Part shown: piece by piece, positions 1 to 7,029 of the stretch | Numbering within the stretch: position 1 is the stretch's first letter | Layout of the letters: each line of letters opens with the position of its first letter | Source of the DNA: Bacteroidales bacterium | GTDB taxonomy: Bacteria; Bacteroidota; Bacteroidia; Bacteroidales; JAADJA01 | Assembly: GCA_021107975.1 (NCBI GenBank) | Contig: JAIORT010000122.1 | Coordinates: forward strand, 1-8,386 | Length of the DNA stretch: 8,386 bases | Direction of reading: 5' to 3' | Translations under genes and position numbers: made by a program | The notes under the pieces: model-generated | Database searches by the model: none | Seen by the model: only the letters and a program-made list of their open reading frames with translations | What the model was told of the DNA's origin: nothing

Positions 1-2228
1 CCAACAACGAAAGATATAACCAAATCATTGACATCTGGACTCATACCAATTCAAAGCTGACCCAAACCCTTATGCAAAAGCTATCGAAAGACCAGCAGGG
101 ATTCAATGCTATATATATGATGCTTGATTCAGGCGCACGGGGTTCGAAAGAGCAAATACGTCAGTTGTCAGGGATGAGAGGATTGATGGCAAAACCACAA
201 AAATCAAGGGCAACCGGAGGAGAAATTATTGAAAACCCGATTCTGTCCAATTTTAAAGAAGGTTTATCGGTTCTCGAATACTTTATTTCAACACACGGCG
301 CTCGTAAAGGTTTGGCTGATACTGCGCTTAAAACAGCAGACGCAGGTTACCTGACACGTCGTTTAGTTGATGTAGCCCAGGATGTGGTTATTAACGAAAG
401 AGATTGCGGTACACTTAGAGGACTCCGCACAACCGCTTTAAAGAAAAATGAAGAAATTGTTGAAACGCTTTATGACAGGATATTGGGAAGAACAACACTT
501 CATAACATCTATCATCCTCACACAGGTGAATTGCTTGCAACAGTAGGGGAAGAACTTACCGAAAATATTTGTAAACTGATAGAAGAATCGCCTATTGAGG
601 AAGTTGAAATAAGATCGGTACTTACATGTGAAGCAAAACGCGGGGTTTGCGCCAAATGTTATGGACGTAACCTGGCTACCGGACGAATGGTTCAGAAAGG
701 AGAAGCCGTTGGTGTGATTGCTGCCCAATCTATCGGTGAGCCGGGAACACAGTTGACCCTGAGAACCTTCCACGTTGGTGGTACTGCTTCAAATATTACC
801 ATATCTTCTAAAATTGAAGCCAAGTATGATGGAATTCTCGAAATTGACGAATTGCGTTTTGTTAAATACAAAGATTCTGAAGGGAAAAAATATGACATCG
901 TTATTGGTCGTTCTGCTGAAATGAGGATTATTGACAAAAACACCGGTATTATTTTAATGTCAAGTAATATACCCTATGGAGCCAGACTATTTTATAAGGC
1001 AGGTGATAAAGTAAACAAGGGAGATACAATTACAGAATGGGATCCTTACAATGCAGTCATTCTCTCTGAATTCGGTGGTAAAATTAAATTTGAGAATATT
1101 ATCGAAAGTATTACTTACAGAGTTGAATCGGATGAGCAAACAGGTTATCATGATAAGGTGATCATTGAAACCCGTCAAAAAGCAAAAAATCCATCTATAA
1201 AAATAATGGATTCAGGCAACCAGGAAATCAGGTCTTATGATATTCCTGTCGGTTCACATATTATTGTTGATGAAGGTGCTAAAATCAAAGCAGGTGACAT
1301 CCTGGTTAAAATCCCAAGAGCGATTGGTAAGTCAGGGGATATCACGGGAGGTTTGCCAAGAGTAACTGAATTATTCGAGGCAAGAAACCCATTCGATCCG
1401 GCTAAGGTGTCTGAAATCGACGGCGTAGTCTCCTTCGGCAAAAAACTGAAGCGAGGCAATCGTGAAGTAATAATCACCTCAAAAACCGGTGAAGAAAAAA
1501 AGTATTTAATTTCAACATCAAAACAAATCCTCGCACAGGAAAATGACTATGTAAAAGCTGGTACTCCTTTATCAGAAGGCGCTATGACTCCTGCTGACAT
1601 CCTTGCTATTAAAGGACCTATGAAAGTTCAGGAGTATATTGTAAATGAGATACAGGAAGTATATAGGCTACAGGGTGTAAAAATAAATGATAAGCACTTT
1701 GAAACAATTGTCAGACAGATGATGCGTAAGGTTGAAGTTGAAGACCCGGGCGATACTAAATTCTTAGAAGGCGAATTGGTTAATAAAATTGACTTTCAGA
1801 GTGAAAACGATGAAATATTCGGTAATAAAGTTGTTGTTGATTCCGGAGATTCCCAAGTCTATAAATCAGGAATGATAGTAAGTGCCAGAAAATTAAGAGA
1901 AGAAAATTCGCAGTTAAAAAGAAAGGATAAGGCTCTGATTGAATCAAGAGATGCAAAGCCTGCTACTGCTCGTCAGGTATTGCAGGGAATTACCAAAGCA
2001 TCACTGCAAACTTACAGTTTTATTTCTGCTGCCTCTTTCCAGGAAACTACAAAAGTACTCACACAAGCTTCGATAAATGCTAAGACTGATAATCTTTCTG
2101 GATTAAAAGAAAATGTGATTGTAGGTCATTTGATCCCAGCCGGAACAGGCTTGAGAGAATATGAAAACCTGATCGTAGGTTCAAAAGAAGAATATGAAGC
2201 CCTGATGGCATCTAAGGAGGTTGAATAA
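1..2228 (+). CDS. rpoC: DNA-directed RNA polymerase subunit beta' (C-terminal part, 5' end outside window)
   Basis: This is the catalytic beta' subunit of RNA polymerase. The reading frame is open from position 3, and the first visible residues (NNERYNQIIDIWTHTN) are internal RpoC sequence, so the Met at 72 is not the start. About 741 residues are visible; roughly the N-terminal half, including the NADFDGD active-site loop, lies upstream. Landmarks seen: the bridge helix (FISTHGARKGLADTALKTAD, about 270-345); four zinc-site cysteines with codons at 405, 627, 648 and 657 (spacing C-x73-C-x6-C-x2-C, the same as the second zinc site of E. coli beta'); the trigger-loop start (GEAVGVIAAQSIGEPGTQLT, about 693-755); and the conserved C-terminal ITKASLQTYSFISAASFQET segment (about 1989-2050) followed by LKENVIVGHLIPAGTG. 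The stop is TAA at 2226-2228. It is probably cotranscribed with the small gene that follows. The identification is essentially certain. Confidence 0.98.
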   Translation, partial: NNERYNQIIDIWTHTNSKLTQTLMQKLSKDQQGFNAIYMMLDSGARGSKEQIRQLSGMRGLMAKPQKSRATGGEIIENPILSNFKEGLSVLEYFISTHGARKGLADTALKTADAGYLTRRLVDVAQDVVINERDCGTLRGLRTTALKKNEEIVETLYDRILGRTTLHNIYHPHTGELLATVGEELTENICKLIEESPIEEVEIRSVLTCEAKRGVCAKCYGRNLATGRMVQKGEAVGVIAAQSIGEPGTQLTLRTFHVGGTASNITISSKIEAKYDGILEIDELRFVKYKDSEGKKYDIVIGRSAEMRIIDKNTGIILMSSNIPYGARLFYKAGDKVNKGDTITEWDPYNAVILSEFGGKIKFENIIESITYRVESDEQTGYHDKVIIETRQKAKNPSIKIMDSGNQEIRSYDIPVGSHIIVDEGAKIKAGDILVKIPRAIGKSGDITGGLPRVTELFEARNPFDPAKVSEIDGVVSFGKKLKRGNREVIITSKTGEEKKYLISTSKQILAQENDYVKAGTPLSEGAMTPADILAIKGPMKVQEYIVNEIQEVYRLQGVKINDKHFETIVRQMMRKVEVEDPGDTKFLEGELVNKIDFQSENDEIFGNKVVVDSGDSQVYKSGMIVSARKLREENSQLKRKDKALIESRDAKPATARQVLQGITKASLQTYSFISAASFQETTKVLTQASINAKTDNLSGLKENVIVGHLIPAGTGLREYENLIVGSKEEYEALMASKEVE

Positions 2229-2322
2229 TAAATAGGGTAATTGGGGAATAGGGTATAGGAGAGAGTATCTTATTCGTATAATAATTCGTGAACAAAATAT
2301 TTTTACTACAAAATAAATAGCA

Positions 2323-2634
2323 ATGGCTGAACAAAATCAAAAAAAACAAATCAATATCGAATTGAGTGATGAAATGGCAGAAGGTATTTATTCGAATCTC
2401 GCCATTATCACACATTCTCATTCGGAATTTATTGTTGACTTTATAAAAATGATGCCTGGTATTCCAAAGGCAAAAGTTAAATCAAGAATAATCCTTACAC
2501 CGCAACATGCTAAAAGGCTGTTCAAGGCACTAAAGGATAACATTATCAAATTTGAGGCAATGCATGGAGAAATAAAAGTACCTGAAATTGAAAATTTGCC
2601 ACTGAATTTGGGTGGACCAACAGCACAGGCGTAA
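2323..2634 (+). CDS. DUF3467-type small protein downstream of rpoC
   Basis: This is a 103-residue soluble protein with no signal peptide or membrane segment. It matches, from memory, the DUF3467 family: an N-terminal INIELSDEMAEGIYSNLAIITHS stretch, a central EFIVDFIKMMPG and PKAKVKSRIILTPQHAKRL segment, then LFKALKDNIIKFEAMHGEI. The pattern of 'SNLA..tHS..EFi.DF....PG...a.v.sRIi.tP.hak.l...L..ni..yE' is characteristic. The molecular function is unknown to me. It begins 94 bp after rpoC on the same strand, with no clear promoter or terminator between them. A DUF3467 gene directly after rpoC is, as I recall, a recurrent arrangement in Bacteroidota, so cotranscription with the polymerase genes is likely. 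No Shine-Dalgarno sequence precedes the ATG, as is usual in this phylum. The C-terminus is low-complexity (NLPLNLGGPTAQA). Confidence 0.85.
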   Translation: MAEQNQKKQINIELSDEMAEGIYSNLAIITHSHSEFIVDFIKMMPGIPKAKVKSRIILTPQHAKRLFKALKDNIIKFEAMHGEIKVPEIENLPLNLGGPTAQA

Positions 2635-2663
2635 GCTTTATTGTCTATTGTTTATGAACTTTG

Positions 2664-2692
2664 AACCTCAATTATTTATTTGTGGTTTTTTT
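2664..2692 (+). terminator. Probable intrinsic terminator of the rpoC-DUF3467 operon
   Basis: The left arm AACCTCAA (2664-2671) pairs with TTGTGGTT (2680-2687) at 7 of 8 positions, with one T-T mismatch. The loop is 8 nt, and the T run spans 2686-2692. It starts 29 bp after the DUF3467 stop codon and precedes the convergent apbE gene. The stem is AT-rich and not strong, so termination efficiency is uncertain. Confidence 0.5.
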
Positions 2693-2726
2693 ATTCTTAT
2701 AACAAAAATCAGCTTATCGGAATACA

Positions 2727-2759
2727 AATCTAACAGGTCGGATAAGTACCTGTTAGATT
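2727..2759. terminator. Perfect 12-bp inverted repeat between convergent genes; possible terminator or repeat
   Basis: AATCTAACAGGT (2727-2738) and ACCTGTTAGATT (2748-2759) are perfect reverse complements around a 9-nt loop (CGGATAAGT). It lies 14 bp beyond the apbE stop codon, so on the minus strand it is well placed to end the apbE transcript. However, neither side carries a strong T run. The loop sequence GATAAG can also pair with CTTATC at 2713-2718, giving an alternative fold. It resembles the AACCTGACAGGTT-type hairpin repeats I recall from Bacteroidota intergenic regions, so it may be a copy of a dispersed palindromic repeat that serves as a terminator. Confidence 0.55.
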
Positions 2760-2772
2760 AAGTTCCCTCAAT

Positions 2773-3777
2773 TTACTCTACTAAAATATCTATAAACCCT
2801 CTTGTAAAAAAGGTTTTCAGGTTTCCATGTTCATCCGAATAAATAAAATAAGCATCCGGATGTCTGAGTTCACTAAGTAAAGTTTTTGACTTTTCCAATC
2901 CCAAAACCATAAATGCGGTTGCATACGCATCTGCAGTGGCACAGTCGTCTGCCAATACCGAAACGCTTAACAATGAATGCTGAACCGGATAGCCGGTTTT
3001 CGGATCAATGGTATGAGAATATTTTATTCCGTTTTCCTCGTAAAATTTGCGGTAGTTACCTGAAGTTGCCATGGCTTTGTTTTCAAGTTTAACTATTGCT
3101 TGTAATCCTTCGCCGTAAGAGGCATTGTCTTTAGGTTTTTCTATTCCTACTTTCCACAAATCATCATTAGGTTTTTTTCCTCTAACAAGCACCTCCCCTC
3201 CTATATCAATCAAATAATTCTCTATGCCTTTTGATTCAAGTAACTTTCCAACCAGATCGACGGAGTAACCCTGGGCAATGGCATTAAAATCGAATTGAAT
3301 CCTTGAATCCTCTTTTATTACTTTGTTTTCAGCTATTTTAACTTTATGAAAATTTACGAGAGGACGAAGGCTATCCACAATATTTTGATCGACTTTCATC
3401 CTGTCGGTAAATCCAAAGCCCCATGCATTGACCAATGGACCAACTGTTGGGTCAAAGGCGCCGGCAGTACTGGAATGAATTTCTTTTGAAAGGTTAAAAA
3501 TATCGATGAAATAAAAATCAAGTTCAACCAAAGTATCATTTCTATTTACTTTTGAGATCACAGAATTCGGAACCCATACCGAAACCGATTGATCGAATGC
3601 ATTTAACAATGAATCGATTTCACTCTGAAAATTTCTTCTATTTGTATCGAAATATGTAACAGCATAATAAGTTCCCTGGGCTTCGCCGGTGAATTTTATT
3701 ATCGGGATGTTATTTTCGTTGATACAAGAATTTAATAAGAAAAAATTAATCAAAACAACAACCGGTAACTTTTTCAT
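2773..3777 (-). CDS. apbE: FAD:protein FMN transferase, lipoprotein (ApbE family)
   Basis: This is a 334-residue ApbE-family flavin transferase. Family members use FAD to attach FMN covalently, through a phosphoester bond, to Thr/Ser of target proteins such as NqrB, NqrC and RnfG. The N-terminus (MKKLPVVVLINFFLLNSC) is a lipoprotein signal with Cys18 as the probable lipidated residue, so it acts at the periplasmic face. Motifs seen: FDPTVGPLVNAWG (108-120), DFNAIAQGYSVD (163-174), LIDIGGEV (189-196), ATSGNYRKFY (237-246), HTIDPKTGYP (255-264), and SVSVLADDCATADAYATAF (271-289), which holds Asp283 and Thr287 of the expected Mg2+ site. The length fits the family. It is the last gene of the minus-strand series, 17 bp after the outer-membrane-type gene. 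In many genomes apbE closes the nqr operon, so the Nqr subunits encoded to the right are its likely targets. Confidence 0.95.
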   Translation of the reverse strand: MKKLPVVVLINFFLLNSCINENNIPIIKFTGEAQGTYYAVTYFDTNRRNFQSEIDSLLNAFDQSVSVWVPNSVISKVNRNDTLVELDFYFIDIFNLSKEIHSSTAGAFDPTVGPLVNAWGFGFTDRMKVDQNIVDSLRPLVNFHKVKIAENKVIKEDSRIQFDFNAIAQGYSVDLVGKLLESKGIENYLIDIGGEVLVRGKKPNDDLWKVGIEKPKDNASYGEGLQAIVKLENKAMATSGNYRKFYEENGIKYSHTIDPKTGYPVQHSLLSVSVLADDCATADAYATAFMVLGLEKSKTLLSELRHPDAYFIYSDEHGNLKTFFTRGFIDILVE

Positions 3778-3794
3778 CAGATTAATTATTGGAA

Positions 3795-4538
3795 TTAAAA
3801 CCTGTATCCCATACTTATAGAGATATACGCAGTTGAATGGAAACCATTATTATAAGAATCGGGTAAGTCATAATATCTTATACCCAGCCCGAGAACGGTT
3901 GCAACTCTGAAATTTGGAATTGGATTGTATGAAACTCCGTTATTAATAATTAATCTTCCATATAAAAATTCTTCAGTTTGTCTTGAAGGATAATAATTAT
4001 AATAATTATAGGTATCGCTTTTCCCAATTCCAATGTGTAATTCAGGACCCATGAAATAGCTTACTGTATGATGCCCTATTGGATAAATATTGAAGCCCAC
4101 TCCTGTGTATGCAATATTCATATAATCCCTGGGTCCATAGAGGTTATCTGTGTTATATCCAATAGCAAAAGGTATTTTTACACCCAGTTTTCCATTTTTT
4201 GTTATTCGTTCATAAGATAACGAAAAGTCATTGTAAATTACATCAAACATGTGATAAGCTATGATATTCCTCCCAAATGGCATGTTTTTTTTATCACCTG
4301 CAAATATTTTTTCCTCACCGTTTTTTAAAATAATCTTATTGACTTTATTTTTCTTTATCACATAATCGGGACCATCCGGGTTTGAATATTCCTTGTACCT
4401 GATCTCCGATTTACTAATCTCGGTAACCTGAGCTTCAATTTCATTTCCATTTGTTAATATTACTTTATCCTGTGAAAAGACAAAACTTTGGAAATAAAAA
4501 AATAATACGGAAGGTAATACTAAAATAAATTGCTTCAT
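3795..4538 (-). CDS. Putative outer-membrane beta-barrel-type protein, secreted, function unknown
   Basis: The protein is 247 residues from the ATG at 4538-4536. I chose this start because it begins a clear signal peptide (MKQFILVLPSVLFFYFQSFVFSQ, cleavage near 22-23). The open frame runs 27 codons further upstream to a TTG, but that extension would precede the signal peptide and reach into the upstream gene. Residues 24-80 form a small module (VILTNGNEIEAQVTEISKSEIRYKEY, then YVIKKNKVNKIILKNGEEKIFAG) of a kind often seen at the N-terminus of Bacteroidota secreted proteins. Residues from about 95 to 247 alternate hydrophobic and polar residues, are rich in Tyr and Gly, and end in GYRF with a terminal Phe, which is typical of small outer-membrane barrels. 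It lies 17 bp upstream of apbE, so the two are probably cotranscribed. No specific function can be assigned. Confidence 0.7.
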   Translation of the reverse strand: MKQFILVLPSVLFFYFQSFVFSQDKVILTNGNEIEAQVTEISKSEIRYKEYSNPDGPDYVIKKNKVNKIILKNGEEKIFAGDKKNMPFGRNIIAYHMFDVIYNDFSLSYERITKNGKLGVKIPFAIGYNTDNLYGPRDYMNIAYTGVGFNIYPIGHHTVSYFMGPELHIGIGKSDTYNYYNYYPSRQTEEFLYGRLIINNGVSYNPIPNFRVATVLGLGIRYYDLPDSYNNGFHSTAYISISMGYRF

Positions 4539-4615
4539 GTCAAAAATTTTTAAGCTAAACGTATTTACCTTAAAAAAAGTATAAAAAATGCATTTTTGTA
4601 AATAGGAATTCCTAA

Positions 4616-4936
4616 TCAAATTTTTATCTCGATCCCTGTTTTCTTAATCTCATCAATAAACGGGTCGCCTTTTTCAAAATAATCGGCAGGATAGGTTTTG
4701 GTTTCGATAAGCATATATTCGTCTTTAATATTGATTCCCGCAAAATAATCTCTATCAATAAAGCCAACACCAATAAATTCGTCTGCAGCCAAAGCAACAT
4801 CAATATCAGAATATTCACGTTGATTACCCTTTGCAAATGAGCCAAACAATATGGCTTTTTTTATATTTAAGCCTGACGATTTTATTTCTTTTATAAAACT
4901 ATCAACTTTTTCTATTGCACCTTTTCTATTAAGCAT
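4616..4936 (-). CDS. MNT-type nucleotidyltransferase domain protein
   Basis: This 106-residue protein is a minimal nucleotidyltransferase of the DNA polymerase beta-like fold. The signature is ILFGSFAKGNQREYSDIDVAL, with Gly32-Ser33 and the metal-binding pair Asp44 and Asp46; a third acidic residue may be Glu78 in LIETKTYP. In known MNT/HEPN modules such proteins neutralise HEPN RNases by transferring nucleotides to them, but no HEPN gene is visible here. Its ATG lies inside the 3' end of the PIN-toxin gene (8-bp overlap, 4929-4936), so translation of the two is probably coupled. That makes it the third gene of an antitoxin-PIN-MNT set. The domain call is firm; a role in the toxin module is my inference from the overlap. 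Confidence 0.88.
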   Translation of the reverse strand: MLNRKGAIEKVDSFIKEIKSSGLNIKKAILFGSFAKGNQREYSDIDVALAADEFIGVGFIDRDYFAGINIKDEYMLIETKTYPADYFEKGDPFIDEIKKTGIEIKI

Positions 4937-5363
4937 TCTCTGTTTTTATTCCTTCTTTCTCAAAAAACTTTTTTAATAAATCATCATTAGTTTTACCAAT
5001 ACTAACAAATTCCTTTACTCTAAGAATTGATGCTAATTGTAACGAGTCTAATGTTCTTAATCCTTCCAATCCATATTTTGATAACAATTCAATAGACTTT
5101 TTAATCAGTTCTTTATCAATATCGATAAAAGTAAATTTATCAAAATCTAACTTAAAAATTTCTATTAATTCTTTTGCTTCTGATTCAGTTAAGTCTTTAG
5201 TTCTGACTTTTTTCCAAATAGCAGAACTAAATTCAATCTTTATAATTTCTGACAAAAATATTTCATCAATGATATGTTCTTTAAATAATTTATCAATATC
5301 TTCTGTTCCTTGTTCAAAATGATATAGTTTAATTAGGGAGGAAGTATCTATAAATATTTTCAT
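4929..5363 (-). CDS. PIN-domain ribonuclease toxin (VapC-like)
   Basis: This 144-residue PIN-domain protein is the toxin type that cleaves RNA (often tRNA or rRNA) in VapBC systems. The N-terminal strand MKIFIDTSSLIKLY carries the first acidic residue, Asp6. Glu44 lies in IIKIEFSSAIW, Asp106 in RTLDSLQLASIL, and Asp127 or Asp128 in GKTNDDLLKKFF. Together these form the usual four-acid metal site, so the enzyme looks intact. The length is normal for the family. The start codon overlaps the stop of the upstream antitoxin-like gene by 4 bp (ATGA, 5360-5363), the classic layout of a toxin-antitoxin pair. Its 3' end overlaps the MNT gene by 8 bp. Cleavage target unknown. Confidence 0.9.
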   Translation of the reverse strand: MKIFIDTSSLIKLYHFEQGTEDIDKLFKEHIIDEIFLSEIIKIEFSSAIWKKVRTKDLTESEAKELIEIFKLDFDKFTFIDIDKELIKKSIELLSKYGLEGLRTLDSLQLASILRVKEFVSIGKTNDDLLKKFFEKEGIKTENA

Positions 5364-5596
5364 AATTCATCTCTTCTTTCTTCAATTACAGCATCTGCCA
5401 AAGAAACTTTTATTCCTTGAAGTTTTTCTCTGCTTCTAATAAATGAAAAATCTTTCAAAGTTAATCGTTTACCTTTTCCCGTATGTATCTCGTCATCGAG
5501 AAAAGTAACAATTACCTTAATAGGCTTTTTTGTTTTCACAATTTGTTCAAGGTAAATTTTACCATTTTGATATGTTCCGTTTACAGCAATCATCAT
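5360..5596 (-). CDS. Antitoxin-like protein paired with the PIN toxin
   Basis: This small 78-residue protein precedes the PIN toxin and overlaps it by 4 bp. The N-terminal part (VNGTYQNGKIYLEQIVKTKK, then PIKVIVTFLDD) reads as short beta strands of the 'y.nGki.l.e......k.vivtfl' kind found in small VapB-like antitoxins. The C-terminal part (DFSFIRSREKLQ, SLADAVIEERRDEL) is an amphipathic tail of the type that wraps around a PIN toxin; the 'F..sre.l.....SL.daVieER' pattern recurs, from memory, in Bacteroidota antitoxins beside PIN genes. Whether it binds DNA and autoregulates cannot be read with certainty. Two ATG codons in tandem (5594-5596 and 5591-5593) could each be the start. A TATCTTTG box lies just upstream. 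Confidence 0.8.
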   Translation of the reverse strand: MMIAVNGTYQNGKIYLEQIVKTKKPIKVIVTFLDDEIHTGKGKRLTLKDFSFIRSREKLQGIKVSLADAVIEERRDEL

Positions 5597-5602
5597 ATTT
5601 TA

Positions 5603-5610
5603 CAAAGATA
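5603..5610 (-). promoter_or_regulatory. Candidate Bacteroidota -7 promoter box for the toxin-antitoxin module
   Basis: On the minus strand, TATCTTTG exactly matches the Bacteroidota -7 consensus TAnnTTTG and ends 6 nt before the antitoxin ATG at 5596. No TTTG-type -33 box is visible at the usual distance of about 19-21 nt; the sequence there is a poly-A/T tract. If the box is active, the transcript would start at or within a few bases of the ATG and have almost no leader. The module could then be transcribed apart from nqrF. Confidence 0.35.
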
Positions 5611-5670
5611 ATTAATTCTTTTATAATTTTTTTAAGATTTCTTCAAAATAATATAGAACTAACAACTGAA

Positions 5671-5710
5671 GATTGCCGACGACTGAAAGGAGTCCGCATG
5701 GGCTGCCGAC
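5671..5710. repeat. Short intergenic repeat with TGCCGAC copies downstream of nqrF
   Basis: The heptamer TGCCGAC occurs at 5674-5680 and 5704-5710, with GACTG (5681-5685) and AGTC (5691-5694) between. The same heptamer appears at 8200-8206 in the nqrD-nqrE gap. AGTCCGC (5691-5697) can pair with GCCGACT (5705-5711) with one mismatch, giving a weak hairpin just past the nqrF stop. It may be a degraded repeat copy or a weak terminator. Confidence 0.4.
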
Positions 5711-5717
5711 TTAAAAA

Positions 5718-6980
5718 TCATTCTCCAAAATCATCAAAAGCTATCATTTCTTCAGGGACTCCAAGGTCGTCTAACATTTTCTGAACGGCATCATTCATCA
5801 AAGGGGGTCCACAGAGATAATACTCGATATCTTCAGGTTCGGGATGATTCTTCAGGTAATTATCATAAATCACCTGGTGGATAAAACCCACATATCCTTT
5901 CCAGTCATCTTCAGGCATTGGTTCTGAAAGCCCGATATGAAAATCAAAATTCGGAAAATCTTTGTCTATTGCCTCAAACTGGTCAACATAGAACAATTCC
6001 CTCAACGACCTTCCGCCATACCAGAAGGTTGTTTTTCGGTTAGTTTTTTCAGTGTTGAAAAGATGGAAGATGTGTGAACGCATTGGTGCCATACCTGCGC
6101 CACCTCCAATAAACATTATCTCATGGTCAGTATCTTTGATAAAAAATTCACCATAAGGTCCTGAGATTGTAACTTTATCACCAGGCTTTCTGGAGAATAT
6201 ATAAGAAGAACAAATACCCGGATTCACATTCATAAAAGCGTTCTTTGAGTGGTCCCAGGGCGGAGTGGCAATACGGATATTCAGCATAACAATATTACCT
6301 TCTTCCGGATGGTTTGCCATTGAGTATGCACGATAAATTGGTTCCGGGTTTTTCATTTTCAGATTCCACATTTTGAATTTATCCCAGTCGCCACGGTATT
6401 CTTCGTCCACTTCAATATCTTTTGCATAATCAACTTCACATACCGGTACATCAATCTGTATATATCCGCCCGACCTGAAATCAAGACGTTCTCCTTCAGG
6501 CAATTTAACAATAAATTCTTTGATAAATGTAGCCACATTTCTATTGGAAACAACCTCGCACTCCCATTTCTTAATTCCGAATATCTCTTTTGGAATTTCA
6601 ATTTTCATATCTTCCCTAACCTTCACCTGGCAACCAAGCCGCCAATCATTCATCTGTTCTTTGCGAGTAAAGAATCCGGTTTCTGTCGGGAGAATGCTTC
6701 CTGCACCTTCCAAAACACGAACTTTACACATTCCACAGGTTCCGCCACCACCACAGGCAGATGGCAGAAAAATTTTATGAGTGGAAAGCGTGGACAACAA
6801 TGTTAATCCCGGATTTGTTACTAATTCTTTTTCATCATTAATAGTAATTGTAACATCTCCTTGTGGCGTTAATTTTTTACGAGCGTATAACAAAACTATC
6901 ACTAATAATAAAATAACGAATAAAAAAACGACCACACTCGTAAGTATAACTGTTCCGATTCCTACATTAAGTAATATCAT
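5718..6980 (-). CDS. nqrF: Na+-translocating NADH:quinone reductase subunit F
   Basis: This 420-residue subunit is the NADH entry point of Na+-NQR. It oxidises NADH through FAD and passes electrons one at a time through a 2Fe-2S cluster to the membrane subunits. Domains in order: one N-terminal transmembrane helix (about 6-32) followed by ARKK; a plant-type ferredoxin domain with Cys76, Cys82, Cys85 (CGGGGTCGMC) and Cys117 (LGCQVKV); an FAD-binding domain with RAYSMAN (217-223); and an NADH-binding domain with IGGGAGMAPMRS (291-302), WYGGRS (320-325), YYLCGPP (387-393) and the C-terminal FDDFGE. All key residues are present and the length is normal. The gene is intact, but a broken nucleotidyltransferase gene separates it from nqrE, and a toxin-antitoxin set lies on its 3' side. 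Confidence 0.97.
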   Translation of the reverse strand: MILLNVGIGTVILTSVVVFLFVILLLVIVLLYARKKLTPQGDVTITINDEKELVTNPGLTLLSTLSTHKIFLPSACGGGGTCGMCKVRVLEGAGSILPTETGFFTRKEQMNDWRLGCQVKVREDMKIEIPKEIFGIKKWECEVVSNRNVATFIKEFIVKLPEGERLDFRSGGYIQIDVPVCEVDYAKDIEVDEEYRGDWDKFKMWNLKMKNPEPIYRAYSMANHPEEGNIVMLNIRIATPPWDHSKNAFMNVNPGICSSYIFSRKPGDKVTISGPYGEFFIKDTDHEIMFIGGGAGMAPMRSHIFHLFNTEKTNRKTTFWYGGRSLRELFYVDQFEAIDKDFPNFDFHIGLSEPMPEDDWKGYVGFIHQVIYDNYLKNHPEPEDIEYYLCGPPLMNDAVQKMLDDLGVPEEMIAFDDFGE

Positions 6981-7000
6981 TTTTTATTTTAAATTTTAGA

Positions 7001-7016
7001 TCCGCCAAGTGGCGGA
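7001..7016. terminator. GC-rich hairpin just upstream of nqrF
   Basis: TCCGCC (7001-7006) and GGCGGA (7011-7016) form a perfect 6-bp stem around a 4-nt loop in otherwise AT-rich DNA. It sits between the stop of the broken MNT gene (7030) and the nqrF start (6980). On the minus strand it is followed by TCTAAAATTT rather than a run of T, so it is not a textbook terminator. It could be a processing site, an attenuator in the nqrF leader, or a small palindromic repeat. Confidence 0.5.
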
Positions 7017-7029
7017 CAAGATTTACGAT

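Noticed and set aside
438..773. A 111-codon minus-strand open frame inside rpoC, with other antisense frames at 692-943, 987-1178 and 1235-1477
   Set aside because: They lie opposite highly conserved rpoC coding sequence, have no recognisable domain, and their composition follows from rpoC codons.
4603..4614. A 12-bp perfect palindrome (TAGGAATTCCTA) just past the MNT stop as an operator
   Set aside because: It is a single AT-rich palindrome with no second copy or identifiable regulator; chance is a sufficient explanation.
4539..4619. N-terminal extension of the outer-membrane-type gene to a TTG at 4619
   Set aside because: It would place 27 residues before a clear signal peptide and overlap the end of the MNT gene; the ATG at 4538 explains the protein better.
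4624..4845. A 73-codon minus-strand open frame overlapping the MNT gene
   Set aside because: It is a shadow of the MNT coding frame, which carries the GS-DxD catalytic motif; the shadow shows no domain.
5530..5784. An 84-codon plus-strand open frame across the antitoxin start and nqrF end
   Set aside because: It is antisense to two well supported genes and runs through the repeat region; no domain is recognisable.
6520..6999. Plus-strand open frames opposite the 5' half of nqrF (6520-6780 and 6781-6999)
   Set aside because: They are antisense to an intact nqrF with all cofactor motifs; they have no start signals or domains.
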